Source of the DNA: Derxia gummosa DSM 723
Lineage (GTDB): Bacteria > Pseudomonadota > Gammaproteobacteria > Burkholderiales > Burkholderiaceae_E
Reading direction: 5' to 3'
NCBI RefSeq assembly: GCF_000482785.1
Contig: NZ_AXWS01000001.1
Span: forward strand, 27,005-91,004
DNA: 64,000 bases
Shown: one piece after another, positions 24,168 through 31,643 of the stretch
How the letters are laid out: the number at the start of each line of letters is the position of its first letter
Numbering within the stretch: the first letter of the stretch is position 1
Position numbers and translations under genes: made by a program
The notes under the pieces: model-generated
What the model was told of the DNA's origin: nothing
Databases searched by the model: none
What the model saw: only the letters and a program-made list of their open reading frames with translations

Positions 24168-25481
24168 TCAGCGCCCGAGCCCGGCGCGCAGCCGCGCGAT
24201 GCCGTCGCGCAGCCGGTCGGCGTCGTTGGCGAGGCACCAGCGGATGAAGCCCTCGCCTTCCGGCCCGAAGGCCACGCCCGGCGCGACGCCCAGCCGCTGC
24301 TCGCGCACCAGCCGCTTCGCGAGGCCGAGGCTGTCGCGCTCGCCGTCCAGCCGGAAGAACGCGTACATCGCGCCCGGCGGCAGCGCGACCTGCACGCCGG
24401 GGATGTCGGCCAGACCAGCGCAGAGCAGATCGCGCGCGGCGCGGAAGCGCTCGACCTGCGCCTCGATCACGCCCTCGCCGAGTCCGATCGCCGCCAGCCC
24501 CGCCGCCTGCACGAAGCCCGGTGCGCAGCTCGTGTTGTATTCGACGAGCACGCCGAGCCGTTCCATCGTCGCCGGCGGCGCCACCAGCCAGCCGAGCCGG
24601 AAGCCGGTCATGCGCCAGCTCTTGCTGAAGCTGTTGACGCTGAACAGCAGGTCGTCGGGCTCGGCGGCTTCGAGAAAGCCGGGCGCGACCGCGAAGCCGC
24701 GCGCGTTGCGGGCGTCGGCCGGCGCGGCCGTTGCGCTGGCCGACGCGGTTGTCGCGGCGCCGCTGGCCAGCGCGGCATCCGCCGCCGCGCCGCCCGCCGG
24801 CCGCGCGTCATGCCCATACCAGACGCGGTCGTACACGTCGTCGGCGACGATCCAGATCCGGTGCCGGCGGCAGTGGGCGAGGATCGCGTCGCGTTCGGCG
24901 GCGGTCAGCGCCCAGCCGGTCGGGTTGTTGGGCGAGTTGATGACCAGCGCCCGCGTGCCGGGCACCAGCGTGTCGAGCAGCCGGTCGAGGTCGAGCGTGA
25001 AGCCGCGCGCCGGGTCGAAGGCGAGCGGCATGCGCACGACCTCGGCGCCGAGGATCGCGGGCGCCTCGGTCAGGTTGGGCCAGACCGGCGTGACGATCAC
25101 CACCCGCGCGCCCGGATCGAGCAGGTACTGGTGGGCGAGCATCAGCGCCTGCACGCCGGCCGAGGTCACGCACACGCGGCCGGCATCGATGGGCCTGCCG
25201 TGCAGCCGCGACAGATAGCCGGCGATGGCCTCGCGCAGCTCGATGCGGCCAAGGTTGTGCAGATAACGCGTGTCGTCGGCGCCGAGCGCGGCCTGGGCGG
25301 CGGCGATCACGCGCGGATCGGCCGGCAGGTCCGGCTCGCCGAACCAGAACGGCAGCACGTCGAGCCCGAAACCGGCGTTGGCGACCTCGCGGATGCGCGA
25401 GCCTTCGAGGCCGGCGACGGCGGCGCGCGCGGGCGGGAAGGGTTGGCGGGCGGAGGCGAGACGGGTGTCGGGGGCGTTCAC
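24168..25481 (-). CDS. PLP-dependent class I/II aminotransferase
   Basis: A 437-residue fold-type I aminotransferase starting at GTG 25481. It shows FWFGEPDLPADP, TSAGVQALMLA, INSPNNPTGW, VADDVYDR and the PLP lysine in NSFSKSWRMTGFRLGW. It resembles aspartate/aromatic aminotransferases of the AspC/PatA group. Between VYDRVWYG and GFAVAPGFLE an unusual insertion of about 35 residues, almost all Ala, Ser, Thr, Asp and Gly, breaks the domain. It is divergent from an MFS gene. Substrate is not evident. Confidence 0.87.
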   Translation of the reverse strand: MNAPDTRLASARQPFPPARAAVAGLEGSRIREVANAGFGLDVLPFWFGEPDLPADPRVIAAAQAALGADDTRYLHNLGRIELREAIAGYLSRLHGRPIDAGRVCVTSAGVQALMLAHQYLLDPGARVVIVTPVWPNLTEAPAILGAEVVRMPLAFDPARGFTLDLDRLLDTLVPGTRALVINSPNNPTGWALTAAERDAILAHCRRHRIWIVADDVYDRVWYGHDARPAGGAAADAALASGAATTASASATAAPADARNARGFAVAPGFLEAAEPDDLLFSVNSFSKSWRMTGFRLGWLVAPPATMERLGVLVEYNTSCAPGFVQAAGLAAIGLGEGVIEAQVERFRAARDLLCAGLADIPGVQVALPPGAMYAFFRLDGERDSLGLAKRLVREQRLGVAPGVAFGPEGEGFIRWCLANDADRLRDGIARLRAGLGR

Positions 25482-25705
25482 GTTGGGGCTCGGCGGGAGA
25501 AGGGTGTCGGCGTGACGGTCGCGGCGCGCGACGGCACCGGACCGGGCAGTCGCCCGTGGCGGCGGATGCGGCCGGCACCAGGGCGGCGCGGCGCAGTGTG
25601 CAGCATGCGTCCGGCCCATCGGCGCCATGCAAAAGCCGCATCCCCGGGCGTACGGACTTGCGCGCAAACTCGCGGGCCCGCCGTCTATCGCCATCCGGAT
25701 TGCCC

Positions 25706-26926
25706 ATGCTCCCGCCGTTGCGCCACCGCCTTTCGCTCACCACCGTCCTCGTCTGCGGCGGGCTCGTCGTCACGCTGGCGATGGGCATCCGTCACGGCTT
25801 CGGCTTCTGGCAGCTGCCGATCACGCAGGAGCGCGGCTGGTCGCGCGAAACCTTCGCCTTCGCGCTCGCGGTGCAGAACCTGCTGTGGGGCGCGAGCCAG
25901 CCCTTCGCCGGGATGCTGGCCGACCGCTACGGCGCCTTTCGCGTGCTGGCGCTGGCGGTGCTCTGCTACGCGGGCGGGCTGGTGCTGATGGCGCTCGCGC
26001 CGAACGTGCCGCTGTTCGATCTGGGCGCGGGCGTGCTCATCGGCGTCGCCTGCTCGGGCACGACCTACTCGCTCGTGTACGGCGTCATCGGCCGCACGGC
26101 GGCGCCCGCGAAGCGCAGCCAGGCGCTCGGCATCTGCGCGGCGGCGGGCTCGTTCGGGCAGTTCGCGATGGTGCCGCTGTCGCAATGGCTCATCCATCAC
26201 CTCGGCTGGCAGGAGGCGCTGTTCGGCCTCGCGGCCTGCGCGCTGCTGATGCTGCCGCTCGGCCTCGGTCTGCGCGAACCGAAGGCCGAGGCGCCCGCGG
26301 GCGGCGCGGCAGTGCAGTCGCCGCTCGCGGCCGCGCGCGAGGCCTTCGCGACGCCGGCCTTCCGCTGGCTGATGGCGGGCTATTTCGTGTGCGGCTTCCA
26401 GGTGGTGTTCATCGGCGTGCACCTGCCGGCCTATCTGCGCGACAAGGCGATGGACCCGCAGGTGGCCGTGTGGGCGCTGGCGCTGATCGGGCTGTTCAAC
26501 ATCTTCGGCACGTGGACGGCGGGGCAGCTCGGCGCGCGGCTGCCCAACAAGTTCTTGCTGTCGGGCATCTATGTGCTGCGCGCGCTGATCATCGCCGGCT
26601 GGCTCGCGCTGCCGCTCACGGCCGCGTCCACCTATGTGTTCGCGGCGGCGATGGGCTTCCTGTGGCTGGCGACGGTGCCGCTCACGAGCGGCGTGATCGC
26701 CACCGTGTTCGGCGTGCGCTACCTCGGGATGCTGTCGGGCTTCGTGTTCTTCAGCCACCAGGTCGGCAGCTTTCTGGGCGTGTGGCTCGGCGGCTGGCTG
26801 TACGACCGGCGCGGCAATTACGACGTGGTCTGGGCGATCACGATCGCGCTCGGCGTGTTTGCCGGGCTGGTGAACCTGCCGATCCGCGAGCGGCCGATGG
26901 CGCGGCTGGCGGCGGGCGCGGCGTGA
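25706..26926 (+). CDS. MFS transporter, 12 membrane segments
   Basis: A 406-residue permease. It opens with RHRLSLTTVLVCGGLVVTLAMG, has the loop motif AGMLADRYGAFRVL between TM2 and TM3, and about 12 hydrophobic spans with a central cytoplasmic loop near residue 195. It resembles the monocarboxylate/oxalate-formate type branch (GFGFWQLPITQERGW), but the substrate is unknown. Open frames extend upstream in two registers; ATG 25706 fits the first TM. Confidence 0.88.
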   Translation: MLPPLRHRLSLTTVLVCGGLVVTLAMGIRHGFGFWQLPITQERGWSRETFAFALAVQNLLWGASQPFAGMLADRYGAFRVLALAVLCYAGGLVLMALAPNVPLFDLGAGVLIGVACSGTTYSLVYGVIGRTAAPAKRSQALGICAAAGSFGQFAMVPLSQWLIHHLGWQEALFGLAACALLMLPLGLGLREPKAEAPAGGAAVQSPLAAAREAFATPAFRWLMAGYFVCGFQVVFIGVHLPAYLRDKAMDPQVAVWALALIGLFNIFGTWTAGQLGARLPNKFLLSGIYVLRALIIAGWLALPLTAASTYVFAAAMGFLWLATVPLTSGVIATVFGVRYLGMLSGFVFFSHQVGSFLGVWLGGWLYDRRGNYDVVWAITIALGVFAGLVNLPIRERPMARLAAGAA

Positions 26927-26942
26927 TCCTCGGAGCCGGGTG

Positions 26943-27188
26943 ATGCCGCGGACCGCCGCCGGGCGCGAGGTTCCGGCCGACATGGCGGTGGCGCCGCCAG
27001 CCGCGCCGCGCGGCCTGACGGCGCCGGACGCGGCGACCTCGGTGCCCGCGCACGGCCTTGCGTGCCGCAGGTTGTGGCGCATCGCCGGCTGGCTCGCGGC
27101 GCTTGGGCTGATCGGCGCCACGCTCGCGGCCTGGCGCCAGCCGGGACTGGTGCTGGATCTGTTCGGGCAGATCTATTCGTGCATGTGA
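26943..27188 (+). CDS. Small single-span membrane protein, unknown
   Basis: An 81-residue frame starting ATG 26943 (GTG at 26940 precedes it), 16 bases after the MFS stop. The first 50 residues are Ala/Pro-rich; residues about 50-66 form one hydrophobic span (LAALGLIGATLAAW), ending LFGQIYSCM. I know no family. The close spacing and hydrophobic span favour a real gene, but the low-complexity start is weak evidence. Confidence 0.5.
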   Translation: MPRTAAGREVPADMAVAPPAAPRGLTAPDAATSVPAHGLACRRLWRIAGWLAALGLIGATLAAWRQPGLVLDLFGQIYSCM

Positions 27189-27267
27189 GGCGGCCGCGCG
27201 ACCGAGGCGCGCGGCGACTCCGGGTCGTGCGTCCACCGGCGACCGGGCCGGCCGGCGCGCCGGCGCA

Positions 27268-28626
27268 TCAGTCCTTGCGCGGCGTGCGCATCAGCACGAA
27301 CTCCTCGCCGGCCGTGGGATGGACGGCGATCGTGCGGTCGAAGTCGGCCTTGGTCGCGCCCATGGTCACGGCCACCGCAAAGCCTTGCACCAGCTCGCCG
27401 GCATCGACGCCGATCATGTGCAGGCCGAGCACCTTGTCGCTCGCGCGGTCGACCACGAGCTTCATGTAGCTGCGCTCGTTGCGGCCCGAGATGGTGTTCT
27501 TCATCGGGCGGAAGTCGCTCTCGAACACCGTCACGTCAAAGCCCTTGGCCTTCGCTGCCTGCTCCGACAGGCCGATGCTGCCGATCGGCGGCTGCGAGAA
27601 CACCGCGCTCGCGACGAGCGCATGGTCGATGTGGCGCGCCGCGCCGCCGAACTCGGTATCGACGAAGGCGCGCGCCTCGGCGATCGCCACCGGCGTGAGC
27701 GCGATGCGGTTCGTGACGTCGCCGACGGCGAAGATGCCCGGCACCGAGGTGCGCGAGAACGCATCCACCACCACCGCGCCGGTCTTCGCGTCGATCCGCA
27801 CGCCGGCTTCCTCCAGCCCGAGGCCGGCCGAATTGGGCACGCGGCCGAGCGCGTTGAGCACCGCGTCGGCGCGCAGCTCGCTGCCGTCGGCGCCGCGCAC
27901 GATGAATTCGCCGCCCGCCTTCTCGATGCTCGCCGGCGCGAAGCCGGCCGCGAGCGTGATGCCGCGATTGGTCATCTCGGTGGCGAGGCGGCGACGCAGG
28001 TCTTCGTCGAAGCCGCGCAGCGGCGCGTCGCCCCGGAAGGCGACCGTCACCGCGCTGCCGAAGCCCCGGAAGATGCCCGCGAACTCGACCGCGATGTAGC
28101 CCGCGCCCAGCACCAGCAGCCGCGCCGGCCGCTCGGCCAGATCGAGGATTTCATTGGACGTCATCGCCAGTTCGATGCCGGGGATGGCCGGCGCGGCGGG
28201 CTTGCCGCCGGTGGCGACGAGGATGCGCTCGGCCGTGTAGGCCTTGCCCGCCACCTCGACGGTGTGCGCGTCGATCACCCGGCCCCGACCTTCGACCAGT
28301 GCGACGCCCGAGTTGCCGAGCATCGTGCGGTAGATGCCTTCGAGGCGCGCGGTCTCCTTGCTCTTGGCGGCCTGGAGCGTCGCCATGTCGAAGCTGGCTT
28401 CGGGCACGGTCCAGCCGTAGCCGGCCGCGTCGCCGAAGGCGTCGCTGAACTGCGAGGCGTACATGAACAGCTTCTTGGGCACGCAGCCCCGGATCACGCA
28501 GGTGCCGCCGACGCGGCTGTCCTCGCAGATCGCGACGCGCGCGCCCTTGCTGGCCGCATAGCGGCTGCCCGACACGCCGCCCGAGCCGGCGCCGAGCGTG
28601 AACAGGTCGTAGTCGTAGCGGCTCAT
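27268..28626 (-). CDS. gor: Glutathione-disulfide reductase
   Basis: A 452-residue FAD/NADPH disulfide reductase. FAD motif GAGSGGVSGSRYAA, redox cysteines in GGTCVIRGCVPKK (C43 and C48), NADPH motif LGAGYIAVEFAGI, FAD motif FAVGDVTNRIALTPVA and the C-terminal active histidine in IAVHPTAGEEFV. The GSGGVSGSR and CVIRGCVPKK variants fit proteobacterial glutathione reductase rather than lipoamide or mercuric reductases. ATG 28626 overlaps the stop of the DUF2237 gene, so the two are coupled. Confidence 0.93.
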   Translation of the reverse strand: MSRYDYDLFTLGAGSGGVSGSRYAASKGARVAICEDSRVGGTCVIRGCVPKKLFMYASQFSDAFGDAAGYGWTVPEASFDMATLQAAKSKETARLEGIYRTMLGNSGVALVEGRGRVIDAHTVEVAGKAYTAERILVATGGKPAAPAIPGIELAMTSNEILDLAERPARLLVLGAGYIAVEFAGIFRGFGSAVTVAFRGDAPLRGFDEDLRRRLATEMTNRGITLAAGFAPASIEKAGGEFIVRGADGSELRADAVLNALGRVPNSAGLGLEEAGVRIDAKTGAVVVDAFSRTSVPGIFAVGDVTNRIALTPVAIAEARAFVDTEFGGAARHIDHALVASAVFSQPPIGSIGLSEQAAKAKGFDVTVFESDFRPMKNTISGRNERSYMKLVVDRASDKVLGLHMIGVDAGELVQGFAVAVTMGATKADFDRTIAVHPTAGEEFVLMRTPRKD

Positions 28627-29027
28627 CGCTTGTTCTCCCCGTCGTCGCCGATCCAGGCGTGGTAGCGCAGGTCGGCCAGGTTGGCGACTTCGAGCGCGCG
28701 CTCGTGCGTGGCTTCGAGCACCACGGCCGGCGCGGCGCCGGCCTCCATCGCCTCGACCCAGCGGCTCGCGCACAGACACCAGCGGTCACCCGGCTTCAGG
28801 CCCGGAAAGCGGTATTGCGGCACCGGCGTGGAAAGGTCGTTGCCCGCCGCCTTGCTGAAGGCGAGGAACTCGGCGGTCATGCGCACGCAGATCGTGTGCT
28901 GGCCAAGGTCTTCCGGCGCGGTGTTGCAGCAGCCGTCGCGGAAGAAGCCGGTGAGCGGGCGGGTCGAACAGGTCTGGAGCGGGCCACCGAGCACATTGCG
29001 CGCGGTGCGGGCAGGAGAGGCGGGCAT
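28623..29027 (-). CDS. DUF2237 family protein
   Basis: A 134-residue protein beginning with RNVLGGPLQTCS and TGFFRDGCCNT, then HTICVRMTAEFLAFS and GDRWCLCASRWVEA, the conserved Cys-rich signature of DUF2237. No biochemical role is established. The start could be ATG 29027 or GTG 29075; the first gives the family N-terminus. It lies directly upstream of, and overlaps, glutathione reductase, which suggests a redox-related job. Confidence 0.85.
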   Translation of the reverse strand: MPASPARTARNVLGGPLQTCSTRPLTGFFRDGCCNTAPEDLGQHTICVRMTAEFLAFSKAAGNDLSTPVPQYRFPGLKPGDRWCLCASRWVEAMEAGAAPAVVLEATHERALEVANLADLRYHAWIGDDGENKR

Positions 29028-29155
29028 GACGAAGGAGGGCGAAAGGGTTTGCGGGATGTCGTGGACTTGCGACACGGCGGCGTGGCGGGATTTTGCGCTC
29101 TAATCGCATGCCCCGGCCCCGGCCGGGCTATCCCGCCTGAAACCCTACGCGCCCG

Positions 29156-30085
29156 ATGCAGCAGACCTTCCTCTATCTGGCCTTTCTTGCCGGGCTGGGC
29201 GCCCTGATCGCCTGGGCCATCCGGCACCGGCTCCACCAGCATCGCGCCGCGACCGAGGAGCGCGAGGCCCGGCGCGCGCACAGCCTCGGCATCGATGCGC
29301 TGGTGCGTCGCCCGAGCGCGCGCGCTGCCTTCGGCGGCGCCGAGCCCGCGACCATCGAGGTGCCGCCGCCCACCATCCCGCATGCGGTCGCCGTCGCGGC
29401 GGCCCAGGCGCGCGGCGGCCAGGCCCCGATCGACGAACTGTTCGACGACATGGACGACACCCCGCTCATGCCCGGCGTACGTCGCGCCGCCGGCCCCGTC
29501 ACCATGCCGCGTGCCGGCGCGGAACCCAACACCATCGCGGCGCGCGGCGCGCCCACGCGCACCGACGGCTCGGTGACGATCGCGCTCAACAGCATGCTCG
29601 TCACTTCGATCCAGCCCACGCAGATCCCCCGCCTCGACGGCAACAACCACATCCAGACCGATACCGTCAGCCTTGACTACGACGGCCTCATGCGGCTGGA
29701 GCGGGTGCGCTTCGCGCGGGTGGCGCTGGCCTACCAGCAGTCGCACGGCTTCCGGGCGCGGCGCTTTGCCGGCAAGGCGCCGATCGACGTGCTGATGGCG
29801 CTGGGCGAGTCGCCCACGCCGGTGGGCGCGCTGCGGGCTTCGCGGCGCAGCGGCCCGGCCCAGCTCGACGAGTTGCACGCCTTCCACACGACCACCAAGG
29901 CGCTGCACATCAAGCGCGCCTTCTTCGTCGCGCAGGAAGGCATGGACGAGCCGGCCGAGCAGTACGCCAACAAGCACAACATCGTGACCATCGATGCGCG
30001 CAAGCTCGCGGCATGGATCGAGACGACCGACCCCAAGAACCTGCCCCGGCTGCTGCGCGCCGCGCGCGGCAAGCAGAAGGACTGA
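29156..30085 (+). CDS. Membrane-anchored protein with Mrr-like (restriction-endonuclease-fold) domain
   Basis: A 309-residue protein. One TM span (about residues 4-22) is followed by a basic stretch and about 120 disordered Ala/Pro-rich residues. Residues about 180-290 resemble the Mrr-type nuclease fold: SHGFRARRF then an aspartate in APIDVLMAL (about D211), and the late AFFVAQEGMDEPAEQYANKH and VTIDARKLAAWIE segments typical of Mrr_cat. The expected QxK or ExK after the aspartate is not seen (ALRASRR instead), so catalysis may be lost. ZipA-like topology could suggest division or DNA-membrane roles. It overlaps the next gene by 73 bases. Confidence 0.68.
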   Translation: MQQTFLYLAFLAGLGALIAWAIRHRLHQHRAATEEREARRAHSLGIDALVRRPSARAAFGGAEPATIEVPPPTIPHAVAVAAAQARGGQAPIDELFDDMDDTPLMPGVRRAAGPVTMPRAGAEPNTIAARGAPTRTDGSVTIALNSMLVTSIQPTQIPRLDGNNHIQTDTVSLDYDGLMRLERVRFARVALAYQQSHGFRARRFAGKAPIDVLMALGESPTPVGALRASRRSGPAQLDELHAFHTTTKALHIKRAFFVAQEGMDEPAEQYANKHNIVTIDARKLAAWIETTDPKNLPRLLRAARGKQKD

Positions 30086-31575
30086 GCGCGCGCGAACGCC
30101 GCGTCTTCATCGACCTGGAGACGACCGGTCTCGCGCCGGGCCGCGCGCGCGTCACCGAGATCGCGCTCATCGAGGACGGGCCGGACGGACTGGTCGAATG
30201 GACCACGCTCGTCAACCCGGGCGAGCCGATTCCCGCCGAGATCGAGTTCCTCACCGGCATTTCGACCGCGCTGGTGCGCGATGCGCCGCGCTTCGAGGCG
30301 GTGGCGGCCGAACTGCTCGCGCGCATCGATGGCGCGGTGCTGGTCGCCCACAACGCGCGCTTCGACCATGCCTTCCTCAAGGCCGAGTTCGCGCGCGCCG
30401 GGCTGGCCTTCCGGGCGCGCACGCTGTGCACGGCGCGGCTCGCGCGGCTGCTGGAGCCGGAGGCCGAGGGCGGCCACGGGCTGGATGCGCTGATCGCGCG
30501 ACACGGACTGGTGATCGGGGCGGATGCAGCGGCGGGCGGCGCAGGCCGGGCCGATGCCGAGCCGGACGGTGCCGTGCGAGCCGAGGCGCCCGCGAGCGCC
30601 ACCGCCGTCCGCCACCGCGCCCTCGGCGACGCGCACTTCTGCCGCGCCTTCCTGCTGCATGCCGCGCGCGTCCACGGCGCCGAAGCGCTCGACGCAGCGA
30701 TCGGCCGCCTGCTCAAGCGCCCGAGCCTGCCCACCCACCTGCCGCCCGACGCACTCGACGCCATCCCGCATGCGCCGGGCGTGTACCTGTTCCACGGCCT
30801 CAATCCGCATCCGATCTACATCGGCCGCAGCATCGATCTGCGCGACCGCGTCGGCAGCCATTTCACCAACGACCATCGCCACGACCGCGAGCTGCGCATC
30901 GCCCAGGAAGTGCGCCGCATCGAATGGGAGACCTGCGCCGGCGAGTTCGGCACGCGGCTGCGTGAATGGCGGCTCATCGGCGAGCGCCTGCCCGCGCACA
31001 ACCAGGCGCTGCGGCGGCAGTCGGGCCAGATCGCGCTGCGCCTCGGCGATGACGGCAGGCCGGTGTTCGTGAAGCCGGCCGCGCTGGAGGCGCTGCTGCT
31101 CGCCGGCGACCATGCTGGCTATGCGCGCCACGCCGGCCCCTTCGGCAATCGCGCGGCGGCGCGGCGCTGGCTCATGGCCGAGGCGCCCGCGCGCGGCCTC
31201 TGCCTCGCGGTGCTCGGGCTGGAGAAGCGCAGCCGGCCCGACGCGCCCTGCTTCAACCGCCAGCTCGGCAAGTGCGCCGGCGCCTGCACCGGCGAGCAGC
31301 CCGCCGACGCGCATCGCGCCGCCGTGGAGGCGTTGCTGGCCGGGCGCGCGCTGCCGGCCTGGCCGTTCGCGCATGACCTCTTCTTCGCGGTCGAGTTCGG
31401 TGCGCATCCGGCCGCGCCGGCACGCGAGGTGCAGGTGTTCGACCGCTGGTGCTGGCTCGGCACCGCGCGCACTCCGGACGAGATCGAGGCACTCGTCGCG
31501 CAGGCGCCGCGCTGTTATGCCTTCGAGCCGGCACGCTGGCTCGCAAGCTTCCTTGTGACAGACGGACAAAACTGA
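30013..31575 (+). CDS. DnaQ-type 3'-5' exonuclease fused to Cho/UvrC-like GIY-YIG nuclease
   Basis: A 520-residue fusion. Residues 30-200 are a DEDDh exonuclease (VFIDLETTGLAPG, HNARFDHAFLKAEF, RALGDAHFC). Residues about 250-340 are a GIY-YIG nuclease (GVYLFHGLNPHPIYIGRS) with a downstream arginine/glutamate helix region. Near residue 412 follows CFNRQLGKCAGACTG as in UvrC/Cho. Cho is an alternative incision nuclease of nucleotide excision repair. The only in-frame ATG is at 30013, inside the previous gene, because no usable start lies between there and the exonuclease motif. Confidence 0.9.
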   Translation: MDRDDRPQEPAPAAARRARQAEGLSARERRVFIDLETTGLAPGRARVTEIALIEDGPDGLVEWTTLVNPGEPIPAEIEFLTGISTALVRDAPRFEAVAAELLARIDGAVLVAHNARFDHAFLKAEFARAGLAFRARTLCTARLARLLEPEAEGGHGLDALIARHGLVIGADAAAGGAGRADAEPDGAVRAEAPASATAVRHRALGDAHFCRAFLLHAARVHGAEALDAAIGRLLKRPSLPTHLPPDALDAIPHAPGVYLFHGLNPHPIYIGRSIDLRDRVGSHFTNDHRHDRELRIAQEVRRIEWETCAGEFGTRLREWRLIGERLPAHNQALRRQSGQIALRLGDDGRPVFVKPAALEALLLAGDHAGYARHAGPFGNRAAARRWLMAEAPARGLCLAVLGLEKRSRPDAPCFNRQLGKCAGACTGEQPADAHRAAVEALLAGRALPAWPFAHDLFFAVEFGAHPAAPAREVQVFDRWCWLGTARTPDEIEALVAQAPRCYAFEPARWLASFLVTDGQN

Positions 31576-31643
31576 CCGCTTGGTCGCGCATAATCCCCGG
31601 TTGCATTCGGCAAGCAATCGTTAACAAAACCTTCCCCCACCGC

